A model generated the notes under the pieces. The model ran no database searches. It was not told the origin of the DNA and worked only from the letters and a program-made list of their open reading frames with translations. From the NCBI GenBank assembly GCA_001689495.1, contig LUJS01000022.1:1-26018 (forward strand): a DNA stretch of 26,018 nucleotides, in the 5' to 3' direction. How positions within the stretch are numbered: position 1 is the first letter of the stretch; each line of letters starts with the position of its first letter. The DNA is from Bacteroidales bacterium M8. GTDB lineage: Bacteria > Bacteroidota > Bacteroidia > Bacteroidales > Muribaculaceae. Positions 1 through 7,267 of this stretch are shown here, in pieces. The position numbers and the translations under genes were made by a program.

Positions 1-318
1 TTATTGAGTGAGATGCCTTGCCGCGCTGCCCTGGCCCACTTCTGTATGGTGGTACGGTTCAAATCATAACGGAGGCAAAGTTCCTGCAAAGGTACGCTAT
101 TGACCGTAAATTCTTCTACAATTTTTAATTTTTCTGCTGTAATGATATGACCGTGTTCCTCGCAGACCATCCTCTCCGTACTTCTGATAGCGAAGCATCC
201 ATTGCCGGACGGTATTCTTGTCTAAATCCAGGACTCTACATACGCTTTTTATCGGTTCTCCTGACATTATACGACTGACTACATTCAGTCTTTCTTCAAA
301 ATTGTGGCGTCTATTCAT
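1..318 (-). pseudogene. IS3-type transposase OrfA, frameshifted and cut by the window edge
   Basis: The start is the ATG at 318 (protein begins MNRRHNFEERLN); a TTG at 330 would lie inside the IS-end hairpin. The protein has an N-terminal helix-turn-helix (VCRVLDLDKNTVRQWMLRY) typical of the DNA-binding OrfA of IS3-family transposases. The original frame stops near 97, but from about 150 down to base 1 the adjacent frame reads AEKLKIVEEFTVNSVPLQEL and then YDLNRTTIQKWARAARQG, a second HTH repeat expected in the same protein. The shift needs one extra base or two missing bases around 140-150, inside OrfA and not at the OrfA/OrfB junction where IS3 elements use programmed frameshifting. The frame is still open at the window edge; OrfB is not in view. 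Either a dead copy or a sequence error. Confidence 0.75.
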
Positions 319-790
319 AATGCACCCCAAAAGTTTTGTGTCTAACTTTTGGGGTGCAGTTCAGATTGAACACATTGGCTATTTTTTCGCCTGAGGATTG
401 GATCCGTCGTTCACTTGTTTTTTCCCATCCGCTTGCCTGCAAAATATTCTTCGTCTCGTCTCTATCCATAAGGTTGAGGGCAATCAACGATTTGGGGTCA
501 AACGAAACAAAATCTATGGAATAATCTTCAACTGCTGACGTTGTTTGTCCCTCCACCTGCTCTGATATGGCTGTTTGATTGGAAGAGAACATCGCTATAA
601 AAGCAACTACACCTATTACGACTAAAGCTATGAGGATAAGATATATCCACATCTTTTTCTTTTTGTCACTTAATCCAACAGCAGTTTCATTGAGGGTCTT
701 ATCCAGCCACTCTCCGCAATGGCGACACTTTTTTGCTGTGGCCATAATTTCTTCCCCACAATAGGGACATTTCTTTTTAGATTGCTCCAT
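311..790 (-). pseudogene. Zinc-ribbon membrane protein truncated by the IS insertion
   Basis: Reads as 159 aa. An N-terminal treble-clef zinc ribbon (CPYCGEE then CRHCGEW, residues about 8-28) is followed by a charged linker and one transmembrane helix (residues about 47-68, starting MWIYLILIALVVIGVV), then an extracytoplasmic domain. The last host-derived residues are about NVFNL; the final 16 or so residues (NCTPKVRHKTFGVHYE) are translated from the IS end, so the original C-terminus is lost. It lies 12 nt downstream of a longer paralogous zinc-ribbon gene in the same orientation, suggesting one operon. The function of zinc ribbon plus TM proteins of this type is not established. Confidence 0.75.
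321..363. repeat. IS terminal repeat with internal 15-bp hairpin
   Basis: The outer IS end appears to be TGAACTGCACCCC reading leftward from 363. Inside it, 321-335 and 344-358 are a perfect 15-bp inverted repeat (TGCACCCCAAAAGTT) with an 8-nt loop, ending just upstream of the orfA ATG at 318. Such a fold would block translation from transcripts entering from outside, as known for other IS elements. The junction with the disrupted zinc-ribbon gene is at about 363/364. Confidence 0.7.
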
Positions 791-802
791 CTGTTATTGA
801 GT

Positions 803-1933
803 TTAGTTGAAATCGTGTTTTAAAAAGATTTTATCGGAGATCCTTTTCTTCATGACATGGTGCATAAACGTAGGATAGAAGCGCAATTTGTCTTCATATA
901 ATGTTGCCGTATATGGAGTGCGTCCCCCTTCTTCATCGGTCATTGATATTGTAATACTCTTGGCAGTCTGAAACCACTGGATGAATTTCTCATGGCCTTC
1001 TTTTCGTAACACTGCTTCGGAAGCACTCAAATTATCTATTGGTAAAGACCATACTTCGTTTGTATCATTATTACGGATAAGTATTTGATTGAAATATCTA
1101 AAATCATTTAACATGAACGCCACACCCCAATAATTGTCTAATCGAATGAAACAGGATGCATCGTTATTCCCATCCATATCGACCCAAAGTTCTATATAGG
1201 GCTTATCTGTGACATCTTCATTGAAATCATCCTTGTAATATTCACATTTCCAGTTAGAGTTTGTCTCTATATTCCCCCATGCGTCAACTTCCATACCGTC
1301 ATAATAATATTTACAACCAAGCTTATCTGGGCCAAGAATTAGACGGCATCCCTTCCTCCCTTTGTCCTCTGATGTACTCCAAGCATATCCACCTGCATAG
1401 CTGTCTTCCGGATCACATGATGTAAGAGGTTCGTCGGAATAGGAGCTAAGTGCTAGGATAAGAGAGTATGTTTCTTCCCCGAAGTGGTTTTTTAAGGCAT
1501 CTACATTTTTCTCATCGCGCAAGAAATAATTAAGCTTCTGGCCTTTAGCGACAGCCTCATCAAGATTCTTGGAGATAATACTATACGGGCTATTCGCTAT
1601 TGATTCTTGGTATTCTTTATCGTTCTGATAGCTGATGTATTTATCAACACCGACAATCAATAGAGCTACCACAGCCAGACCTCCAGCAATGAAATAAATG
1701 GTACGTTTATTTATAGCTGAAGATTTACTTGTATGTTTTGGGGTGGCATTGGATATCGGTTCCTTACATAGAGGACATATACTGGATCCTTCAGGGATCT
1801 GTTCTCCGCAGGTAGGACAGGTGATATATGATGAGTGGTTGTCCTCATTTAACCACTCACCACACCATTTGCATTTTCGAGCGGCTTTTTGAATAGGCTC
1901 GCCGCAATAAGGACAGAGTTTCGTTTCGTCCAT
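803..1933 (-). CDS. Double zinc-ribbon, single-pass membrane protein
   Basis: 376 aa. Two tandem zinc ribbons are visible: CPYCGEP/CKWCGEW (residues 7-27) and CPTCGEQ/CPLCKEP (about 39-59). One transmembrane helix follows (about 78-98, TIYFIAGGLAVVALLIVG), then a roughly 270-residue C-terminal domain predicted outside the cytoplasm, rich in aromatic and acidic residues with a WVDMDGNNDASCF segment. No enzyme motif is seen. The ATG at 1933 places the first zinc ribbon right at the N-terminus, as in its truncated neighbour. The two genes are probably a duplicated pair. Function unknown; proteins of this build are often called zinc-ribbon domain-containing proteins. Confidence 0.8.
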   Translation of the reverse strand: MDETKLCPYCGEPIQKAARKCKWCGEWLNEDNHSSYITCPTCGEQIPEGSSICPLCKEPISNATPKHTSKSSAINKRTIYFIAGGLAVVALLIVGVDKYISYQNDKEYQESIANSPYSIISKNLDEAVAKGQKLNYFLRDEKNVDALKNHFGEETYSLILALSSYSDEPLTSCDPEDSYAGGYAWSTSEDKGRKGCRLILGPDKLGCKYYYDGMEVDAWGNIETNSNWKCEYYKDDFNEDVTDKPYIELWVDMDGNNDASCFIRLDNYWGVAFMLNDFRYFNQILIRNNDTNEVWSLPIDNLSASEAVLRKEGHEKFIQWFQTAKSITISMTDEEGGRTPYTATLYEDKLRFYPTFMHHVMKKRISDKIFLKHDFN

Positions 1934-2783
1934 TTTAAAACAGTGCGCCTACAAGCCTCACCCAACTCAGCGGTTTCACTTAGGGTTATTAAACAAGAAA
2001 GACGTGAGACTTGTCGCCTTACGTCCATCACCTAAGAGGTTATGCCAAACTATGAGAGGAATCCCACAGCCGACATATTCCGGCCAAGGAAACCTTTGAG
2101 AGAATAGACAGAAGAAACAATATCCCACGTCTTATTTCATATCTGGAGTATGCGTACCACAAAGCGGTCTGCACCTATAAGATACAAAAATAAAAAGTGA
2201 GCACTAGTCTCTTCATCCACTCTCAAATCTTGGCCGGATTTCTTAGGTTGGATTTCAGATTATGCCTTCCTTGTGTTTCGGCGAGATTTCTCCCTCGCCT
2301 TAACGACTGCAAAGGTACAAAAAATTTTCGAGACTAGCACCCACAATATGAGATATTGTTTCCTCTACACATAAGGAAATTAGCCGATTACAGCCGTAGG
2401 AGGTGATTCTTTCAAATTCGTCATACCGTTTGCTTGGATGTCGGTCAATACCTAAAAAAGAAAAGAGGAACGATTATCTTGTCTCGGTCATATCAGGAAC
2501 AAGCTCGCCAAAGCTTACAGCATGAATGATGAGATCGATTAAACGTCCCTCTGAATTGTGTATGCTGAATATAGCATTGTGAGCCATATAGATACGACAA
2601 AACAAAAAGAGCGTCCATCTCACTCCCTCTCATGCTGTTATTTGAATTTGGCGATTCGTTCCGATGAGAAAGAAAGGTTGACACTTTTCTTCTTTGATGG
2701 CATTTCTCCTCCATCTGAATGCAATAATAATCAAAATATTTGAGATAGACGCTATAAATTAGGACTTAAGGTCTTTACTGGAG
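1934..2783. other. Gene-poor interval with possible minus-strand promoter and leader
   Basis: About 850 bases with no convincing gene. The minus strand carries a TACCTTTG box (rc of 2311-2318), matching the Bacteroidetes -7 consensus but without a clear -33 box; it would give a leader of almost 370 nt before the gene at 1933. Just downstream in that direction is a perfect 6-bp hairpin (GGCGAG/CTCGCC, about 2280-2299). An imperfect 15-bp inverted repeat lies at about 2199-2213 and 2329-2343. Short frames at 2493-2743 on both strands have no recognisable features and are not called. Confidence 0.4.
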
Positions 2784-2824
2784 CGAAAAATGAAAGACAC
2801 CCAGCCGGAGCCGAGCATCTTTCA
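2784..2824 (-). terminator. Intrinsic terminator after the Api92-like gene
   Basis: On the minus strand a long imperfect hairpin (GAAAGATGC ... GTGTCTTTC) is followed by ATTTTTCG, immediately after the stop codon at 2831. Confidence 0.7.
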
Positions 2825-2830
2825 ATCAAG

Positions 2831-3412
2831 TCAGTCATCCACCATGCTAAACTCTTCAAGAGTATAGCATAGGTCATGGTTCTTTCGGGAGTAGGATTCA
2901 AGTGCTTTTCTACATGAGTCAAGCGTCTTTAGGTTCTTTGAGCCGGTGATATGCTCGACATCACGGATTAGAGATTCCAGATTGTTGTGATATTCAGTCT
3001 CGTTGTCCTCGACCCACAGGTAATACTTCTCAGGGAAATATTGGCCGGTATTATCGTTGGTCTTATAGATTCCCATACCCGGTTCCTCCGTCTGATAATA
3101 GATGTGAATATCAGGAAACTTCACTTCTATGAACTCCCTGACTTCATTGAGTTCATCCCATGCTGATTCTACACTGAAAGATACCGTGCCGTCATCATGA
3201 AGCTGTAGGTTATCCCAAGAGCCTCTGCAATAGACTTTATTCCAGTCTCCACCGAGCTTGATAACCAGATTACCCAGCCACGTTGAGCCAAATCCGTTTT
3301 CATATAAGCCCGATGCTTTCATGCACTCCAGCTCATCCATAACGGAGTAGAGTTTCTGAAGTTGCTCCTTATCTCCCGTTGCATGATACGCAGTATAAGC
3401 CCAATTAGGCAT
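2831..3412 (-). CDS. Api92-like / DUF1281-type accessory protein
   Basis: 193 aa, soluble. It begins MPNWAYTAYHATGDKEQL, resembling the MPNWxxN opening of the Api92/YubB ferredoxin-like fold family that is common on plasmids, phages and integrative elements. A WGSTWLGNL-like patch (residues about 43-49) and a central SVESAWDELNEVREFIEVKF segment also fit that family. No catalytic residues are evident and the biochemical role is unknown. It overlaps the upstream small gene by 8 nt, so the two are translationally coupled, and it is the last gene of its unit before a terminator. The family call rests on the N-terminus and overall composition. Confidence 0.55.
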   Translation of the reverse strand: MPNWAYTAYHATGDKEQLQKLYSVMDELECMKASGLYENGFGSTWLGNLVIKLGGDWNKVYCRGSWDNLQLHDDGTVSFSVESAWDELNEVREFIEVKFPDIHIYYQTEEPGMGIYKTNDNTGQYFPEKYYLWVEDNETEYHNNLESLIRDVEHITGSKNLKTLDSCRKALESYSRKNHDLCYTLEEFSMVDD

Positions 3413-3632
3413 TTCCCACCTCCTTTCCGTTTTCGTAGCGGTAGATGTTCAGATTCTCGTTTGTCATCCACTGGCAGTCTTTAAGGCGAAAGCCATACTT
3501 TTCTTCGAGAGTTGAGAGGAATGATTCAAAATCCTCATAGTTCTCGGACTCCTTGATTTCCTCGGCAGTCAGGTGTATAATATTCAGATAGCCTCCACAA
3601 AAATCGAGGATGATTACATAATTCGGTTCCAT
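3405..3632 (-). CDS. Small acidic hypothetical protein
   Basis: 75 aa, acidic, no signal peptide or membrane helix. It begins MEPNYVIILDFCGGYLNI and has an acidic central helix (EEIKESENYEDFESFLSTLEE is its region, residues about 25-44). It starts 1 nt after the recombinase stop and its end overlaps the Api92-like start by 8 nt, so the three genes (4278 to 2831) form one transcript. Not recognised; probably an accessory protein of the element. Confidence 0.6.
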   Translation of the reverse strand: MEPNYVIILDFCGGYLNIIHLTAEEIKESENYEDFESFLSTLEEKYGFRLKDCQWMTNENLNIYRYENGKEVGNA

Positions 3633-3633
3633 G

Positions 3634-4278
3634 TCATTTGTTGTTTATGAATTGATTTTTGATTCGTTGTACTGTCGAGATGCCAATGCCCTGAAGTTTG
3701 GCGACGTTCCTTACGGAGTAGCCCTTCTTCAATAGCGTTATGACATCCTTGTATTGTTCGCGTAAGGCTTCTTCCGATTTGGTCGAGCCTTTCTTTCTTC
3801 CAAGTCTTCCACCTTTGGCGATATAGTTGGCCCTTCCGGAATTGAGACGGAATTTAATGTTCTCTCTTTCGAGTTGGGCACAGGTGGAGAGGGTCGCAAT
3901 CATAACCGGTGCGAAGAGGCTTGGCTTGCCTTCATCATCCAGCAGTGTGAATTGCTCTTTCTGGAAGTAGATGTTGATTCCTGCGTCGATCATCTCCTTG
4001 ACGGTCGATAATACCTCAAAGGCATTTCTGCCAAGACGGGATAATTCAGAAATCAGGATTTGTGTGATATTGTTGGATTTGGCATATTCGATAGCCTCTA
4101 ACAATACAGGTCGCTCAGTATTCCGTTTTGCACCGGATATGTGTTCCTCAAATATCTTCTCTATTATGAGATTTGAGTATTCTGCATATCGGGTAAGGTC
4201 TGAAATCTGGCGTTCGGTGTTTTGTCTATCACCCACGCTTGAGACGCGGGCATAGATGATCGCTCGTTTCGTTTCCAT
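3634..4278 (-). CDS. Serine recombinase (resolvase/invertase family)
   Basis: 214 aa. The N-terminal catalytic domain has IIYARVSS (residues 7-14, nucleophilic serine at about 13), an ISGAKR-type arginine patch, SELSRLGRN (the conserved D/E-x-L-x-R-x-x-R motif) and a QLERENIKFRLNSG segment with the long helix E. A basic linker (GRLGRKKGS) leads to a C-terminal helix-turn-helix (YSVRNVAKLQGIGISTVQRI). The length fits small resolvases/invertases and not large serine integrases. It could resolve element dimers or invert a segment; no matching inverted-repeat invertible segment was found. It lies downstream of a terminator at 4366-4402, so it probably has its own promoter. Confidence 0.92.
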   Translation of the reverse strand: METKRAIIYARVSSVGDRQNTERQISDLTRYAEYSNLIIEKIFEEHISGAKRNTERPVLLEAIEYAKSNNITQILISELSRLGRNAFEVLSTVKEMIDAGINIYFQKEQFTLLDDEGKPSLFAPVMIATLSTCAQLERENIKFRLNSGRANYIAKGGRLGRKKGSTKSEEALREQYKDVITLLKKGYSVRNVAKLQGIGISTVQRIKNQFINNK

Positions 4279-4338
4279 TTTAATCTTTGTATTTAATGAT
4301 TACATTGCCTAAACGTATTCAAAAGCCGTTATAGATTT

Positions 4339-4366
4339 ATTTGAACACATCGGCAATTTGAACACA
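4339..4366. promoter_or_regulatory. Two 11-bp direct repeats upstream of the recombinase
   Basis: ATTTGAACACA occurs at 4339-4349 and 4356-4366, 17 bp apart, about 60-90 bp upstream of the recombinase start and partly inside the tail of the preceding terminator. A spacing of about 1.6 helical turns is compatible with a regulator or recombinase binding site. Inference only. Confidence 0.35.
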
Positions 4367-4402
4367 AAAAGAAGAGAGAACCAATGTTATTCAGTTCTCC
4401 CT
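4366..4402 (-). terminator. Intrinsic terminator after the 153-aa gene
   Basis: Minus-strand hairpin GGGAGAAC ... GTTCTCTC followed by TTCTTTTTG, just past the stop at 4421. Confidence 0.75.
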
Positions 4403-4420
4403 TCCAATGGTCGGGAATGA

Positions 4421-4882
4421 TTAACCCAACTTATCCTTGTATTTCCTGTTGAGATAATCCATGAGCAGTCTTCCCAGTACAATCGTCTTGTCAATTTCTC
4501 GAAAAGTGAAGTAATGTGTCTGGGGATTGTCGTATCTGTCAGATCGGGTAATTGAACCTTTGAAATCTCCTTTTTTTAGGAAATCTTCAAATGGGATACT
4601 GACGTTGGTATCGGTGGAGTCATACTGGAAGTAGATGTCTGCATAGAGTTTCCCTCGATACAGATTCACGCCCTCAAACTCGGCATTCCAGTCATTGCTG
4701 ACAGGTCCTGTCATACTGAAAGTCTTGTTTCGGCTGTTGGATTGCCTTGTCCCGATCTCCTTTACTACCCTTAGAATGGTGGCGTAGCTGATTGACAACA
4801 GTTCCGGGATAGTGAGATTTTTTACCATCTCGACTTTCTTGACCGGTGCTGTCCGTGAAAAGATTACTTTGTTTATATCCAT
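4421..4882 (-). CDS. Hypothetical accessory protein (153 aa)
   Basis: 153 aa, basic, soluble, starting MDINKVIFSRTAPVKKVEMV. It has an N-terminal helical part (IPELLSISYATILRVVKEIG) and a beta-rich middle (GVNLYRGKLYADIYFQYDST), ending in a basic helix (LLMDYLNRKYKDKLG). No known motif is seen. The start lies 5 nt from the stop of the preceding 75-aa gene, so these are an operon pair between two terminators. Not recognised; a DNA-metabolism or regulatory role is only guilt by association with the exonuclease/annealing genes upstream. Confidence 0.65.
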   Translation of the reverse strand: MDINKVIFSRTAPVKKVEMVKNLTIPELLSISYATILRVVKEIGTRQSNSRNKTFSMTGPVSNDWNAEFEGVNLYRGKLYADIYFQYDSTDTNVSIPFEDFLKKGDFKGSITRSDRYDNPQTHYFTFREIDKTIVLGRLLMDYLNRKYKDKLG

Positions 4883-4887
4883 AGGGC

Positions 4888-5115
4888 TTACGGAATATAA
4901 GTGTTATGTACTACGGTTTTGTAGTGGCTATTATCATCAGGGATTCTCACCTTCTGAAATACAATCTGCCACAAGGTTTTCTTTTTGTCCGGTTTTTCGC
5001 TCATCAATATCTGAACGATTGGATTGTTGATGGGGAAGATATGAGCCAATGCCCGTCTTTTGCTCCCGTCATCGAGCATCCCCCAGTATTTGAGGGTCAT
5101 TTTCTTTGTTGCCAT
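4888..5115 (-). CDS. Hypothetical small basic protein (75 aa)
   Basis: Start chosen at the ATG at 5115 (MATKKMTLKYWGMLDDGSKR); the longer version starts with TTG inside the T-tract of the preceding terminator and is unlikely. 75 aa, basic, soluble. The MATKK opening resembles that of the nearby exonuclease (MATKRIELK), which is probably coincidental. It sits 5 nt upstream of the 153-aa gene, forming a two-gene unit. No family recognised. Confidence 0.6.
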   Translation of the reverse strand: MATKKMTLKYWGMLDDGSKRRALAHIFPINNPIVQILMSEKPDKKKTLWQIVFQKVRIPDDNSHYKTVVHNTYIP

Positions 5116-5140
5116 CGGGATTGAAATTTTGAGTTTACAC

Positions 5141-5187
5141 AAAAAAGAAAGGGAGACAGGCCACCGGTTAAGATGACTTGCCTCCCT
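5141..5187 (-). terminator. Intrinsic terminator after the 89-aa gene
   Basis: Minus-strand stem AGGGAGGCA ... TGTCTCCCT followed by TTCTTTTTTG, about 35 nt past the stop at 5222. It closes the annealing-protein / exonuclease / 89-aa unit. Confidence 0.75.
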
Positions 5188-5221
5188 CTTCAGAAAGCGG
5201 TGCCGTTATTTCAGGCTTGGC

Positions 5222-5491
5222 TTATATGAAGGGAATATACATTGTGTCTATTACCTCCATGAGTTTACGAGAGCCTTCTTTCGATGCCTCGTTTCTGGGA
5301 TCCACGCTGCGGTTAGGGTCAGCGTATTGTCTAAGAACCGCTACGATAGTCCTGAAAAGGGTCTGCTGTAGGGTTCTGTGCATGGTAGTACAGGCTTGGG
5401 CGAATTTGCGTTCATCCCAGCCCATGTCGTTGATTGCGTCTTCCAAAGCCATTGCAGCCTTGTATTCGCGGGATTGTTCTAAACTATCCAT
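5222..5491 (-). CDS. Hypothetical helical protein (89 aa)
   Basis: 89 aa, almost entirely helical by composition: AAMALEDAINDMGWDERKFA, then TMHRTLQQTLFRTIVAVLRQ, then a C-terminal helix KLMEVIDTMYIPFI. It starts 4 nt after the exonuclease stop, so it is co-transcribed with the exonuclease and annealing protein. It could be a partner of that pair, since accessory proteins are common in phage recombination operons, but no family was recognised. Confidence 0.65.
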   Translation of the reverse strand: MDSLEQSREYKAAMALEDAINDMGWDERKFAQACTTMHRTLQQTLFRTIVAVLRQYADPNRSVDPRNEASKEGSRKLMEVIDTMYIPFI

Positions 5492-5495
5492 TTTG

Positions 5496-6434
5496 TCAGA
5501 ATGTGATTGTGAGACTCCCGGCCACTTGACTTGTCCTCATGTATGGCTCAATGTCGATGTCGGAATGAGCTTCTTTGAAATCAGCCAATGAGAAGGAGCT
5601 TCGGGTAGAGGGTAATTTTCTGGTTATTCTCATCGTATCGGTTGCCCATGACTTGATGTCCTGAGCTTCCATCATCGAGAGTATTCTGGCCTTGATGCTG
5701 TTGAGTCTTGTTTCAGCATCGGTTTTGGCCTGAATGAGTTTCCTGATTGCAGATTCCTGCTGACGAATATCTTCAAGAATGGCGAAAGGGGTTGCATACT
5801 GTTCTCCGATGGAGTCTGTGAGGAGCAGGTCTTTGACTATCTCCGAAGGGATCCGCTGCAATTCGATGAAATCTGAGATATGGTCAAATGTGCCGTCCTT
5901 CTTCATTTTGTTGCGGATGTGGAGAATGAATATGCGTCTTACCTTTGCCTTTTTGTTCATCAGTTCAAACAGATAGGCATAAATAGAGAGTTGCCAGCGG
6001 GCCTTTTCTCTTTTATCCGGAGTCATTACGCCGTAGGTTTTGATGTCCCCCAGGTCAAAGGTGGTTTCATCAACGCGATACACCTTGTCTATCATCGAGG
6101 CATAGTTCTCTCCGTCGGTTATCAGGTATTCGCTGATTTCATGCATCAAGCCATTCTCAGAAGTCAGGCTTATGTAATCTGCGACCTCTTGGGTTCCGTC
6201 GTTGGTCCAGTCCATGTCGAAATCCTCGATAGACTGATGGACTGTTTTCCCATATTCCGCCGCCTGTCTGATTATGGCCTCTGGAATACCGGCGTATGTG
6301 TCAGGGAATAGTTGCCGTTCGAGCATCCCTGTAATGCCAGAGAGATATTTGTCTTTCTCAGGCAGATAGTAGCTATGATCTTCCTGATTGAAGACCACGC
6401 TACATTGTTTCAGTTCTATTCTTTTTGTAGCCAT
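5496..6434 (-). CDS. PD-(D/E)XK exonuclease (RecB/Cas4/lambda-exo-like)
   Basis: 312 aa. Residues 60-70 (EYGKTVHQSIE) give the conserved G-x-x-x-H of this superfamily (H66). The core follows: MIDKVYR (D116), LGDIKTYG (D130-x-K132), then WQLSIYAYL (Q148, Y152), the order H / D / D-x-K / QxxxY seen in RecB-type and Cas4-like nucleases. The C-terminal third is a helical segment with a coiled-coil-like stretch (residues about 215-255). The gene ends 4 nt before the 89-aa gene and begins 4 nt after a Sak/DUF1071-type annealing protein. An exonuclease beside an annealing protein is the classic phage-type recombination pair: 5' resection followed by strand annealing. Confidence 0.85.
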   Translation of the reverse strand: MATKRIELKQCSVVFNQEDHSYYLPEKDKYLSGITGMLERQLFPDTYAGIPEAIIRQAAEYGKTVHQSIEDFDMDWTNDGTQEVADYISLTSENGLMHEISEYLITDGENYASMIDKVYRVDETTFDLGDIKTYGVMTPDKREKARWQLSIYAYLFELMNKKAKVRRIFILHIRNKMKKDGTFDHISDFIELQRIPSEIVKDLLLTDSIGEQYATPFAILEDIRQQESAIRKLIQAKTDAETRLNSIKARILSMMEAQDIKSWATDTMRITRKLPSTRSSFSLADFKEAHSDIDIEPYMRTSQVAGSLTITF

Positions 6435-6438
6435 ATTA

Positions 6439-7176
6439 TTATGCTGCGTTTAAGAGCTGGTTCTTGCGGTCGGTGAAGAGAGCGAGTATCTGTGGATTAC
6501 CTTTGACTTCGTTCTCATGTTGCTTGTAAAGTTCAGTCAGCTCTTGGGTTGAGTTTGTTGAGTTGATTGCCGCCCTTATCCCGGCGTAGGGATCGCTTGC
6601 TTTACGCTTGCGAGTTTTGGGCTGTTGCTGTTGAATGGGTGTTTCTTCGACTGTTTCCACATCCTCCGGCATATCTTCGCCGGCATATATGTAGAGCGCG
6701 AGGCCGAACATTGAGAGGTTCTTGACGAGGCAGCGCATGAGGGTCTTGTTGATGTCGAACATCGTGGCAGCTTCCACTTTCTTCTCGACGTACGCTTTTT
6801 TGAACTTGTCCCACACCTGATAGGTATAGGCTTCAGTTTTCATCGCTTTGTTGGCGCCATCCATTACGGGGAGCCACATCTGATAAGTGAGATTATCCGC
6901 TGATACCTCCGTGAATACCATTATACCGAGAGCCGAGTCGATGAAGTATGGGAGGTTGGTCTGTGGATTGTTTATGACCTTGTACGTGGCTGTAGGATAT
7001 ACCTCCTTGAAGGCTTTCCAGGCGTTAGCCCATGATACATAAGACAGACCGTTCTTTGATTCTGCCTTATCGTTGAGATTGAGAGATGCGAGCTGATTGA
7101 ATTTCTCTGCCGCTTTCTCGTCGTGGCTCTTGAAGTCGATGTTCATTGGAGCCAATTCGAAATCTTCTGATGACAT
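6439..7176 (-). CDS. Sak/DUF1071-type single-strand annealing protein
   Basis: 245 aa from the ATG at 7176 (MSSEDFELAPMNIDF); an in-frame ATG at 7224 would put translation through the preceding terminator hairpin and is rejected. Typical features of the DUF1071/Sak annealing family are the GLSYVSWANAWKAFKEVYP opening motif (residues about 45-64), FTEVSADNLTYQMWLPVMDG, and the MFDINKTLMRCLVKNLSMFG block (about 145-165) before GLALYIYAGEDMP. The C-terminus is a flexible Gln/Lys-rich linker and a short helical tail, possibly an SSB- or partner-contact region. It anneals complementary ssDNA and should act with the exonuclease encoded 4 nt downstream. Confidence 0.85.
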   Translation of the reverse strand: MSSEDFELAPMNIDFKSHDEKAAEKFNQLASLNLNDKAESKNGLSYVSWANAWKAFKEVYPTATYKVINNPQTNLPYFIDSALGIMVFTEVSADNLTYQMWLPVMDGANKAMKTEAYTYQVWDKFKKAYVEKKVEAATMFDINKTLMRCLVKNLSMFGLALYIYAGEDMPEDVETVEETPIQQQQPKTRKRKASDPYAGIRAAINSTNSTQELTELYKQHENEVKGNPQILALFTDRKNQLLNAA

Positions 7177-7204
7177 GATTATGTGAGATTTGAGGGTTTG
7201 CCAA

Positions 7205-7251
7205 AAGAAAAAGAGGCTCCACACTTTTTAATTATTATAGTGTAGAGCCTC
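7205..7251 (-). terminator. Intrinsic terminator between the DUF3871 gene and the annealing-protein gene
   Basis: Minus-strand stem GAGGCTCTACAC ... GTGTGGAGCCTC with an A/T-rich loop, followed by TTTTTCTTTT. It lies between the stop at 7268 and the chosen start at 7176, so the annealing-protein gene must have its own promoter or rely on readthrough. Confidence 0.85.
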
Positions 7252-7267
7252 CTTCCGTTGGAGTTGA

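Noticed and set aside
2493..2743. Overlapping 61-73 codon frames on both strands
   Set aside because: No domain, no promoter placement, Cys/His/Arg-rich random-like composition; each is a mirror of the other.
5779..6311. Plus-strand frames of 65 and 143 codons inside the exonuclease gene
   Set aside because: Opposite-strand shadows with no promoter or domain.
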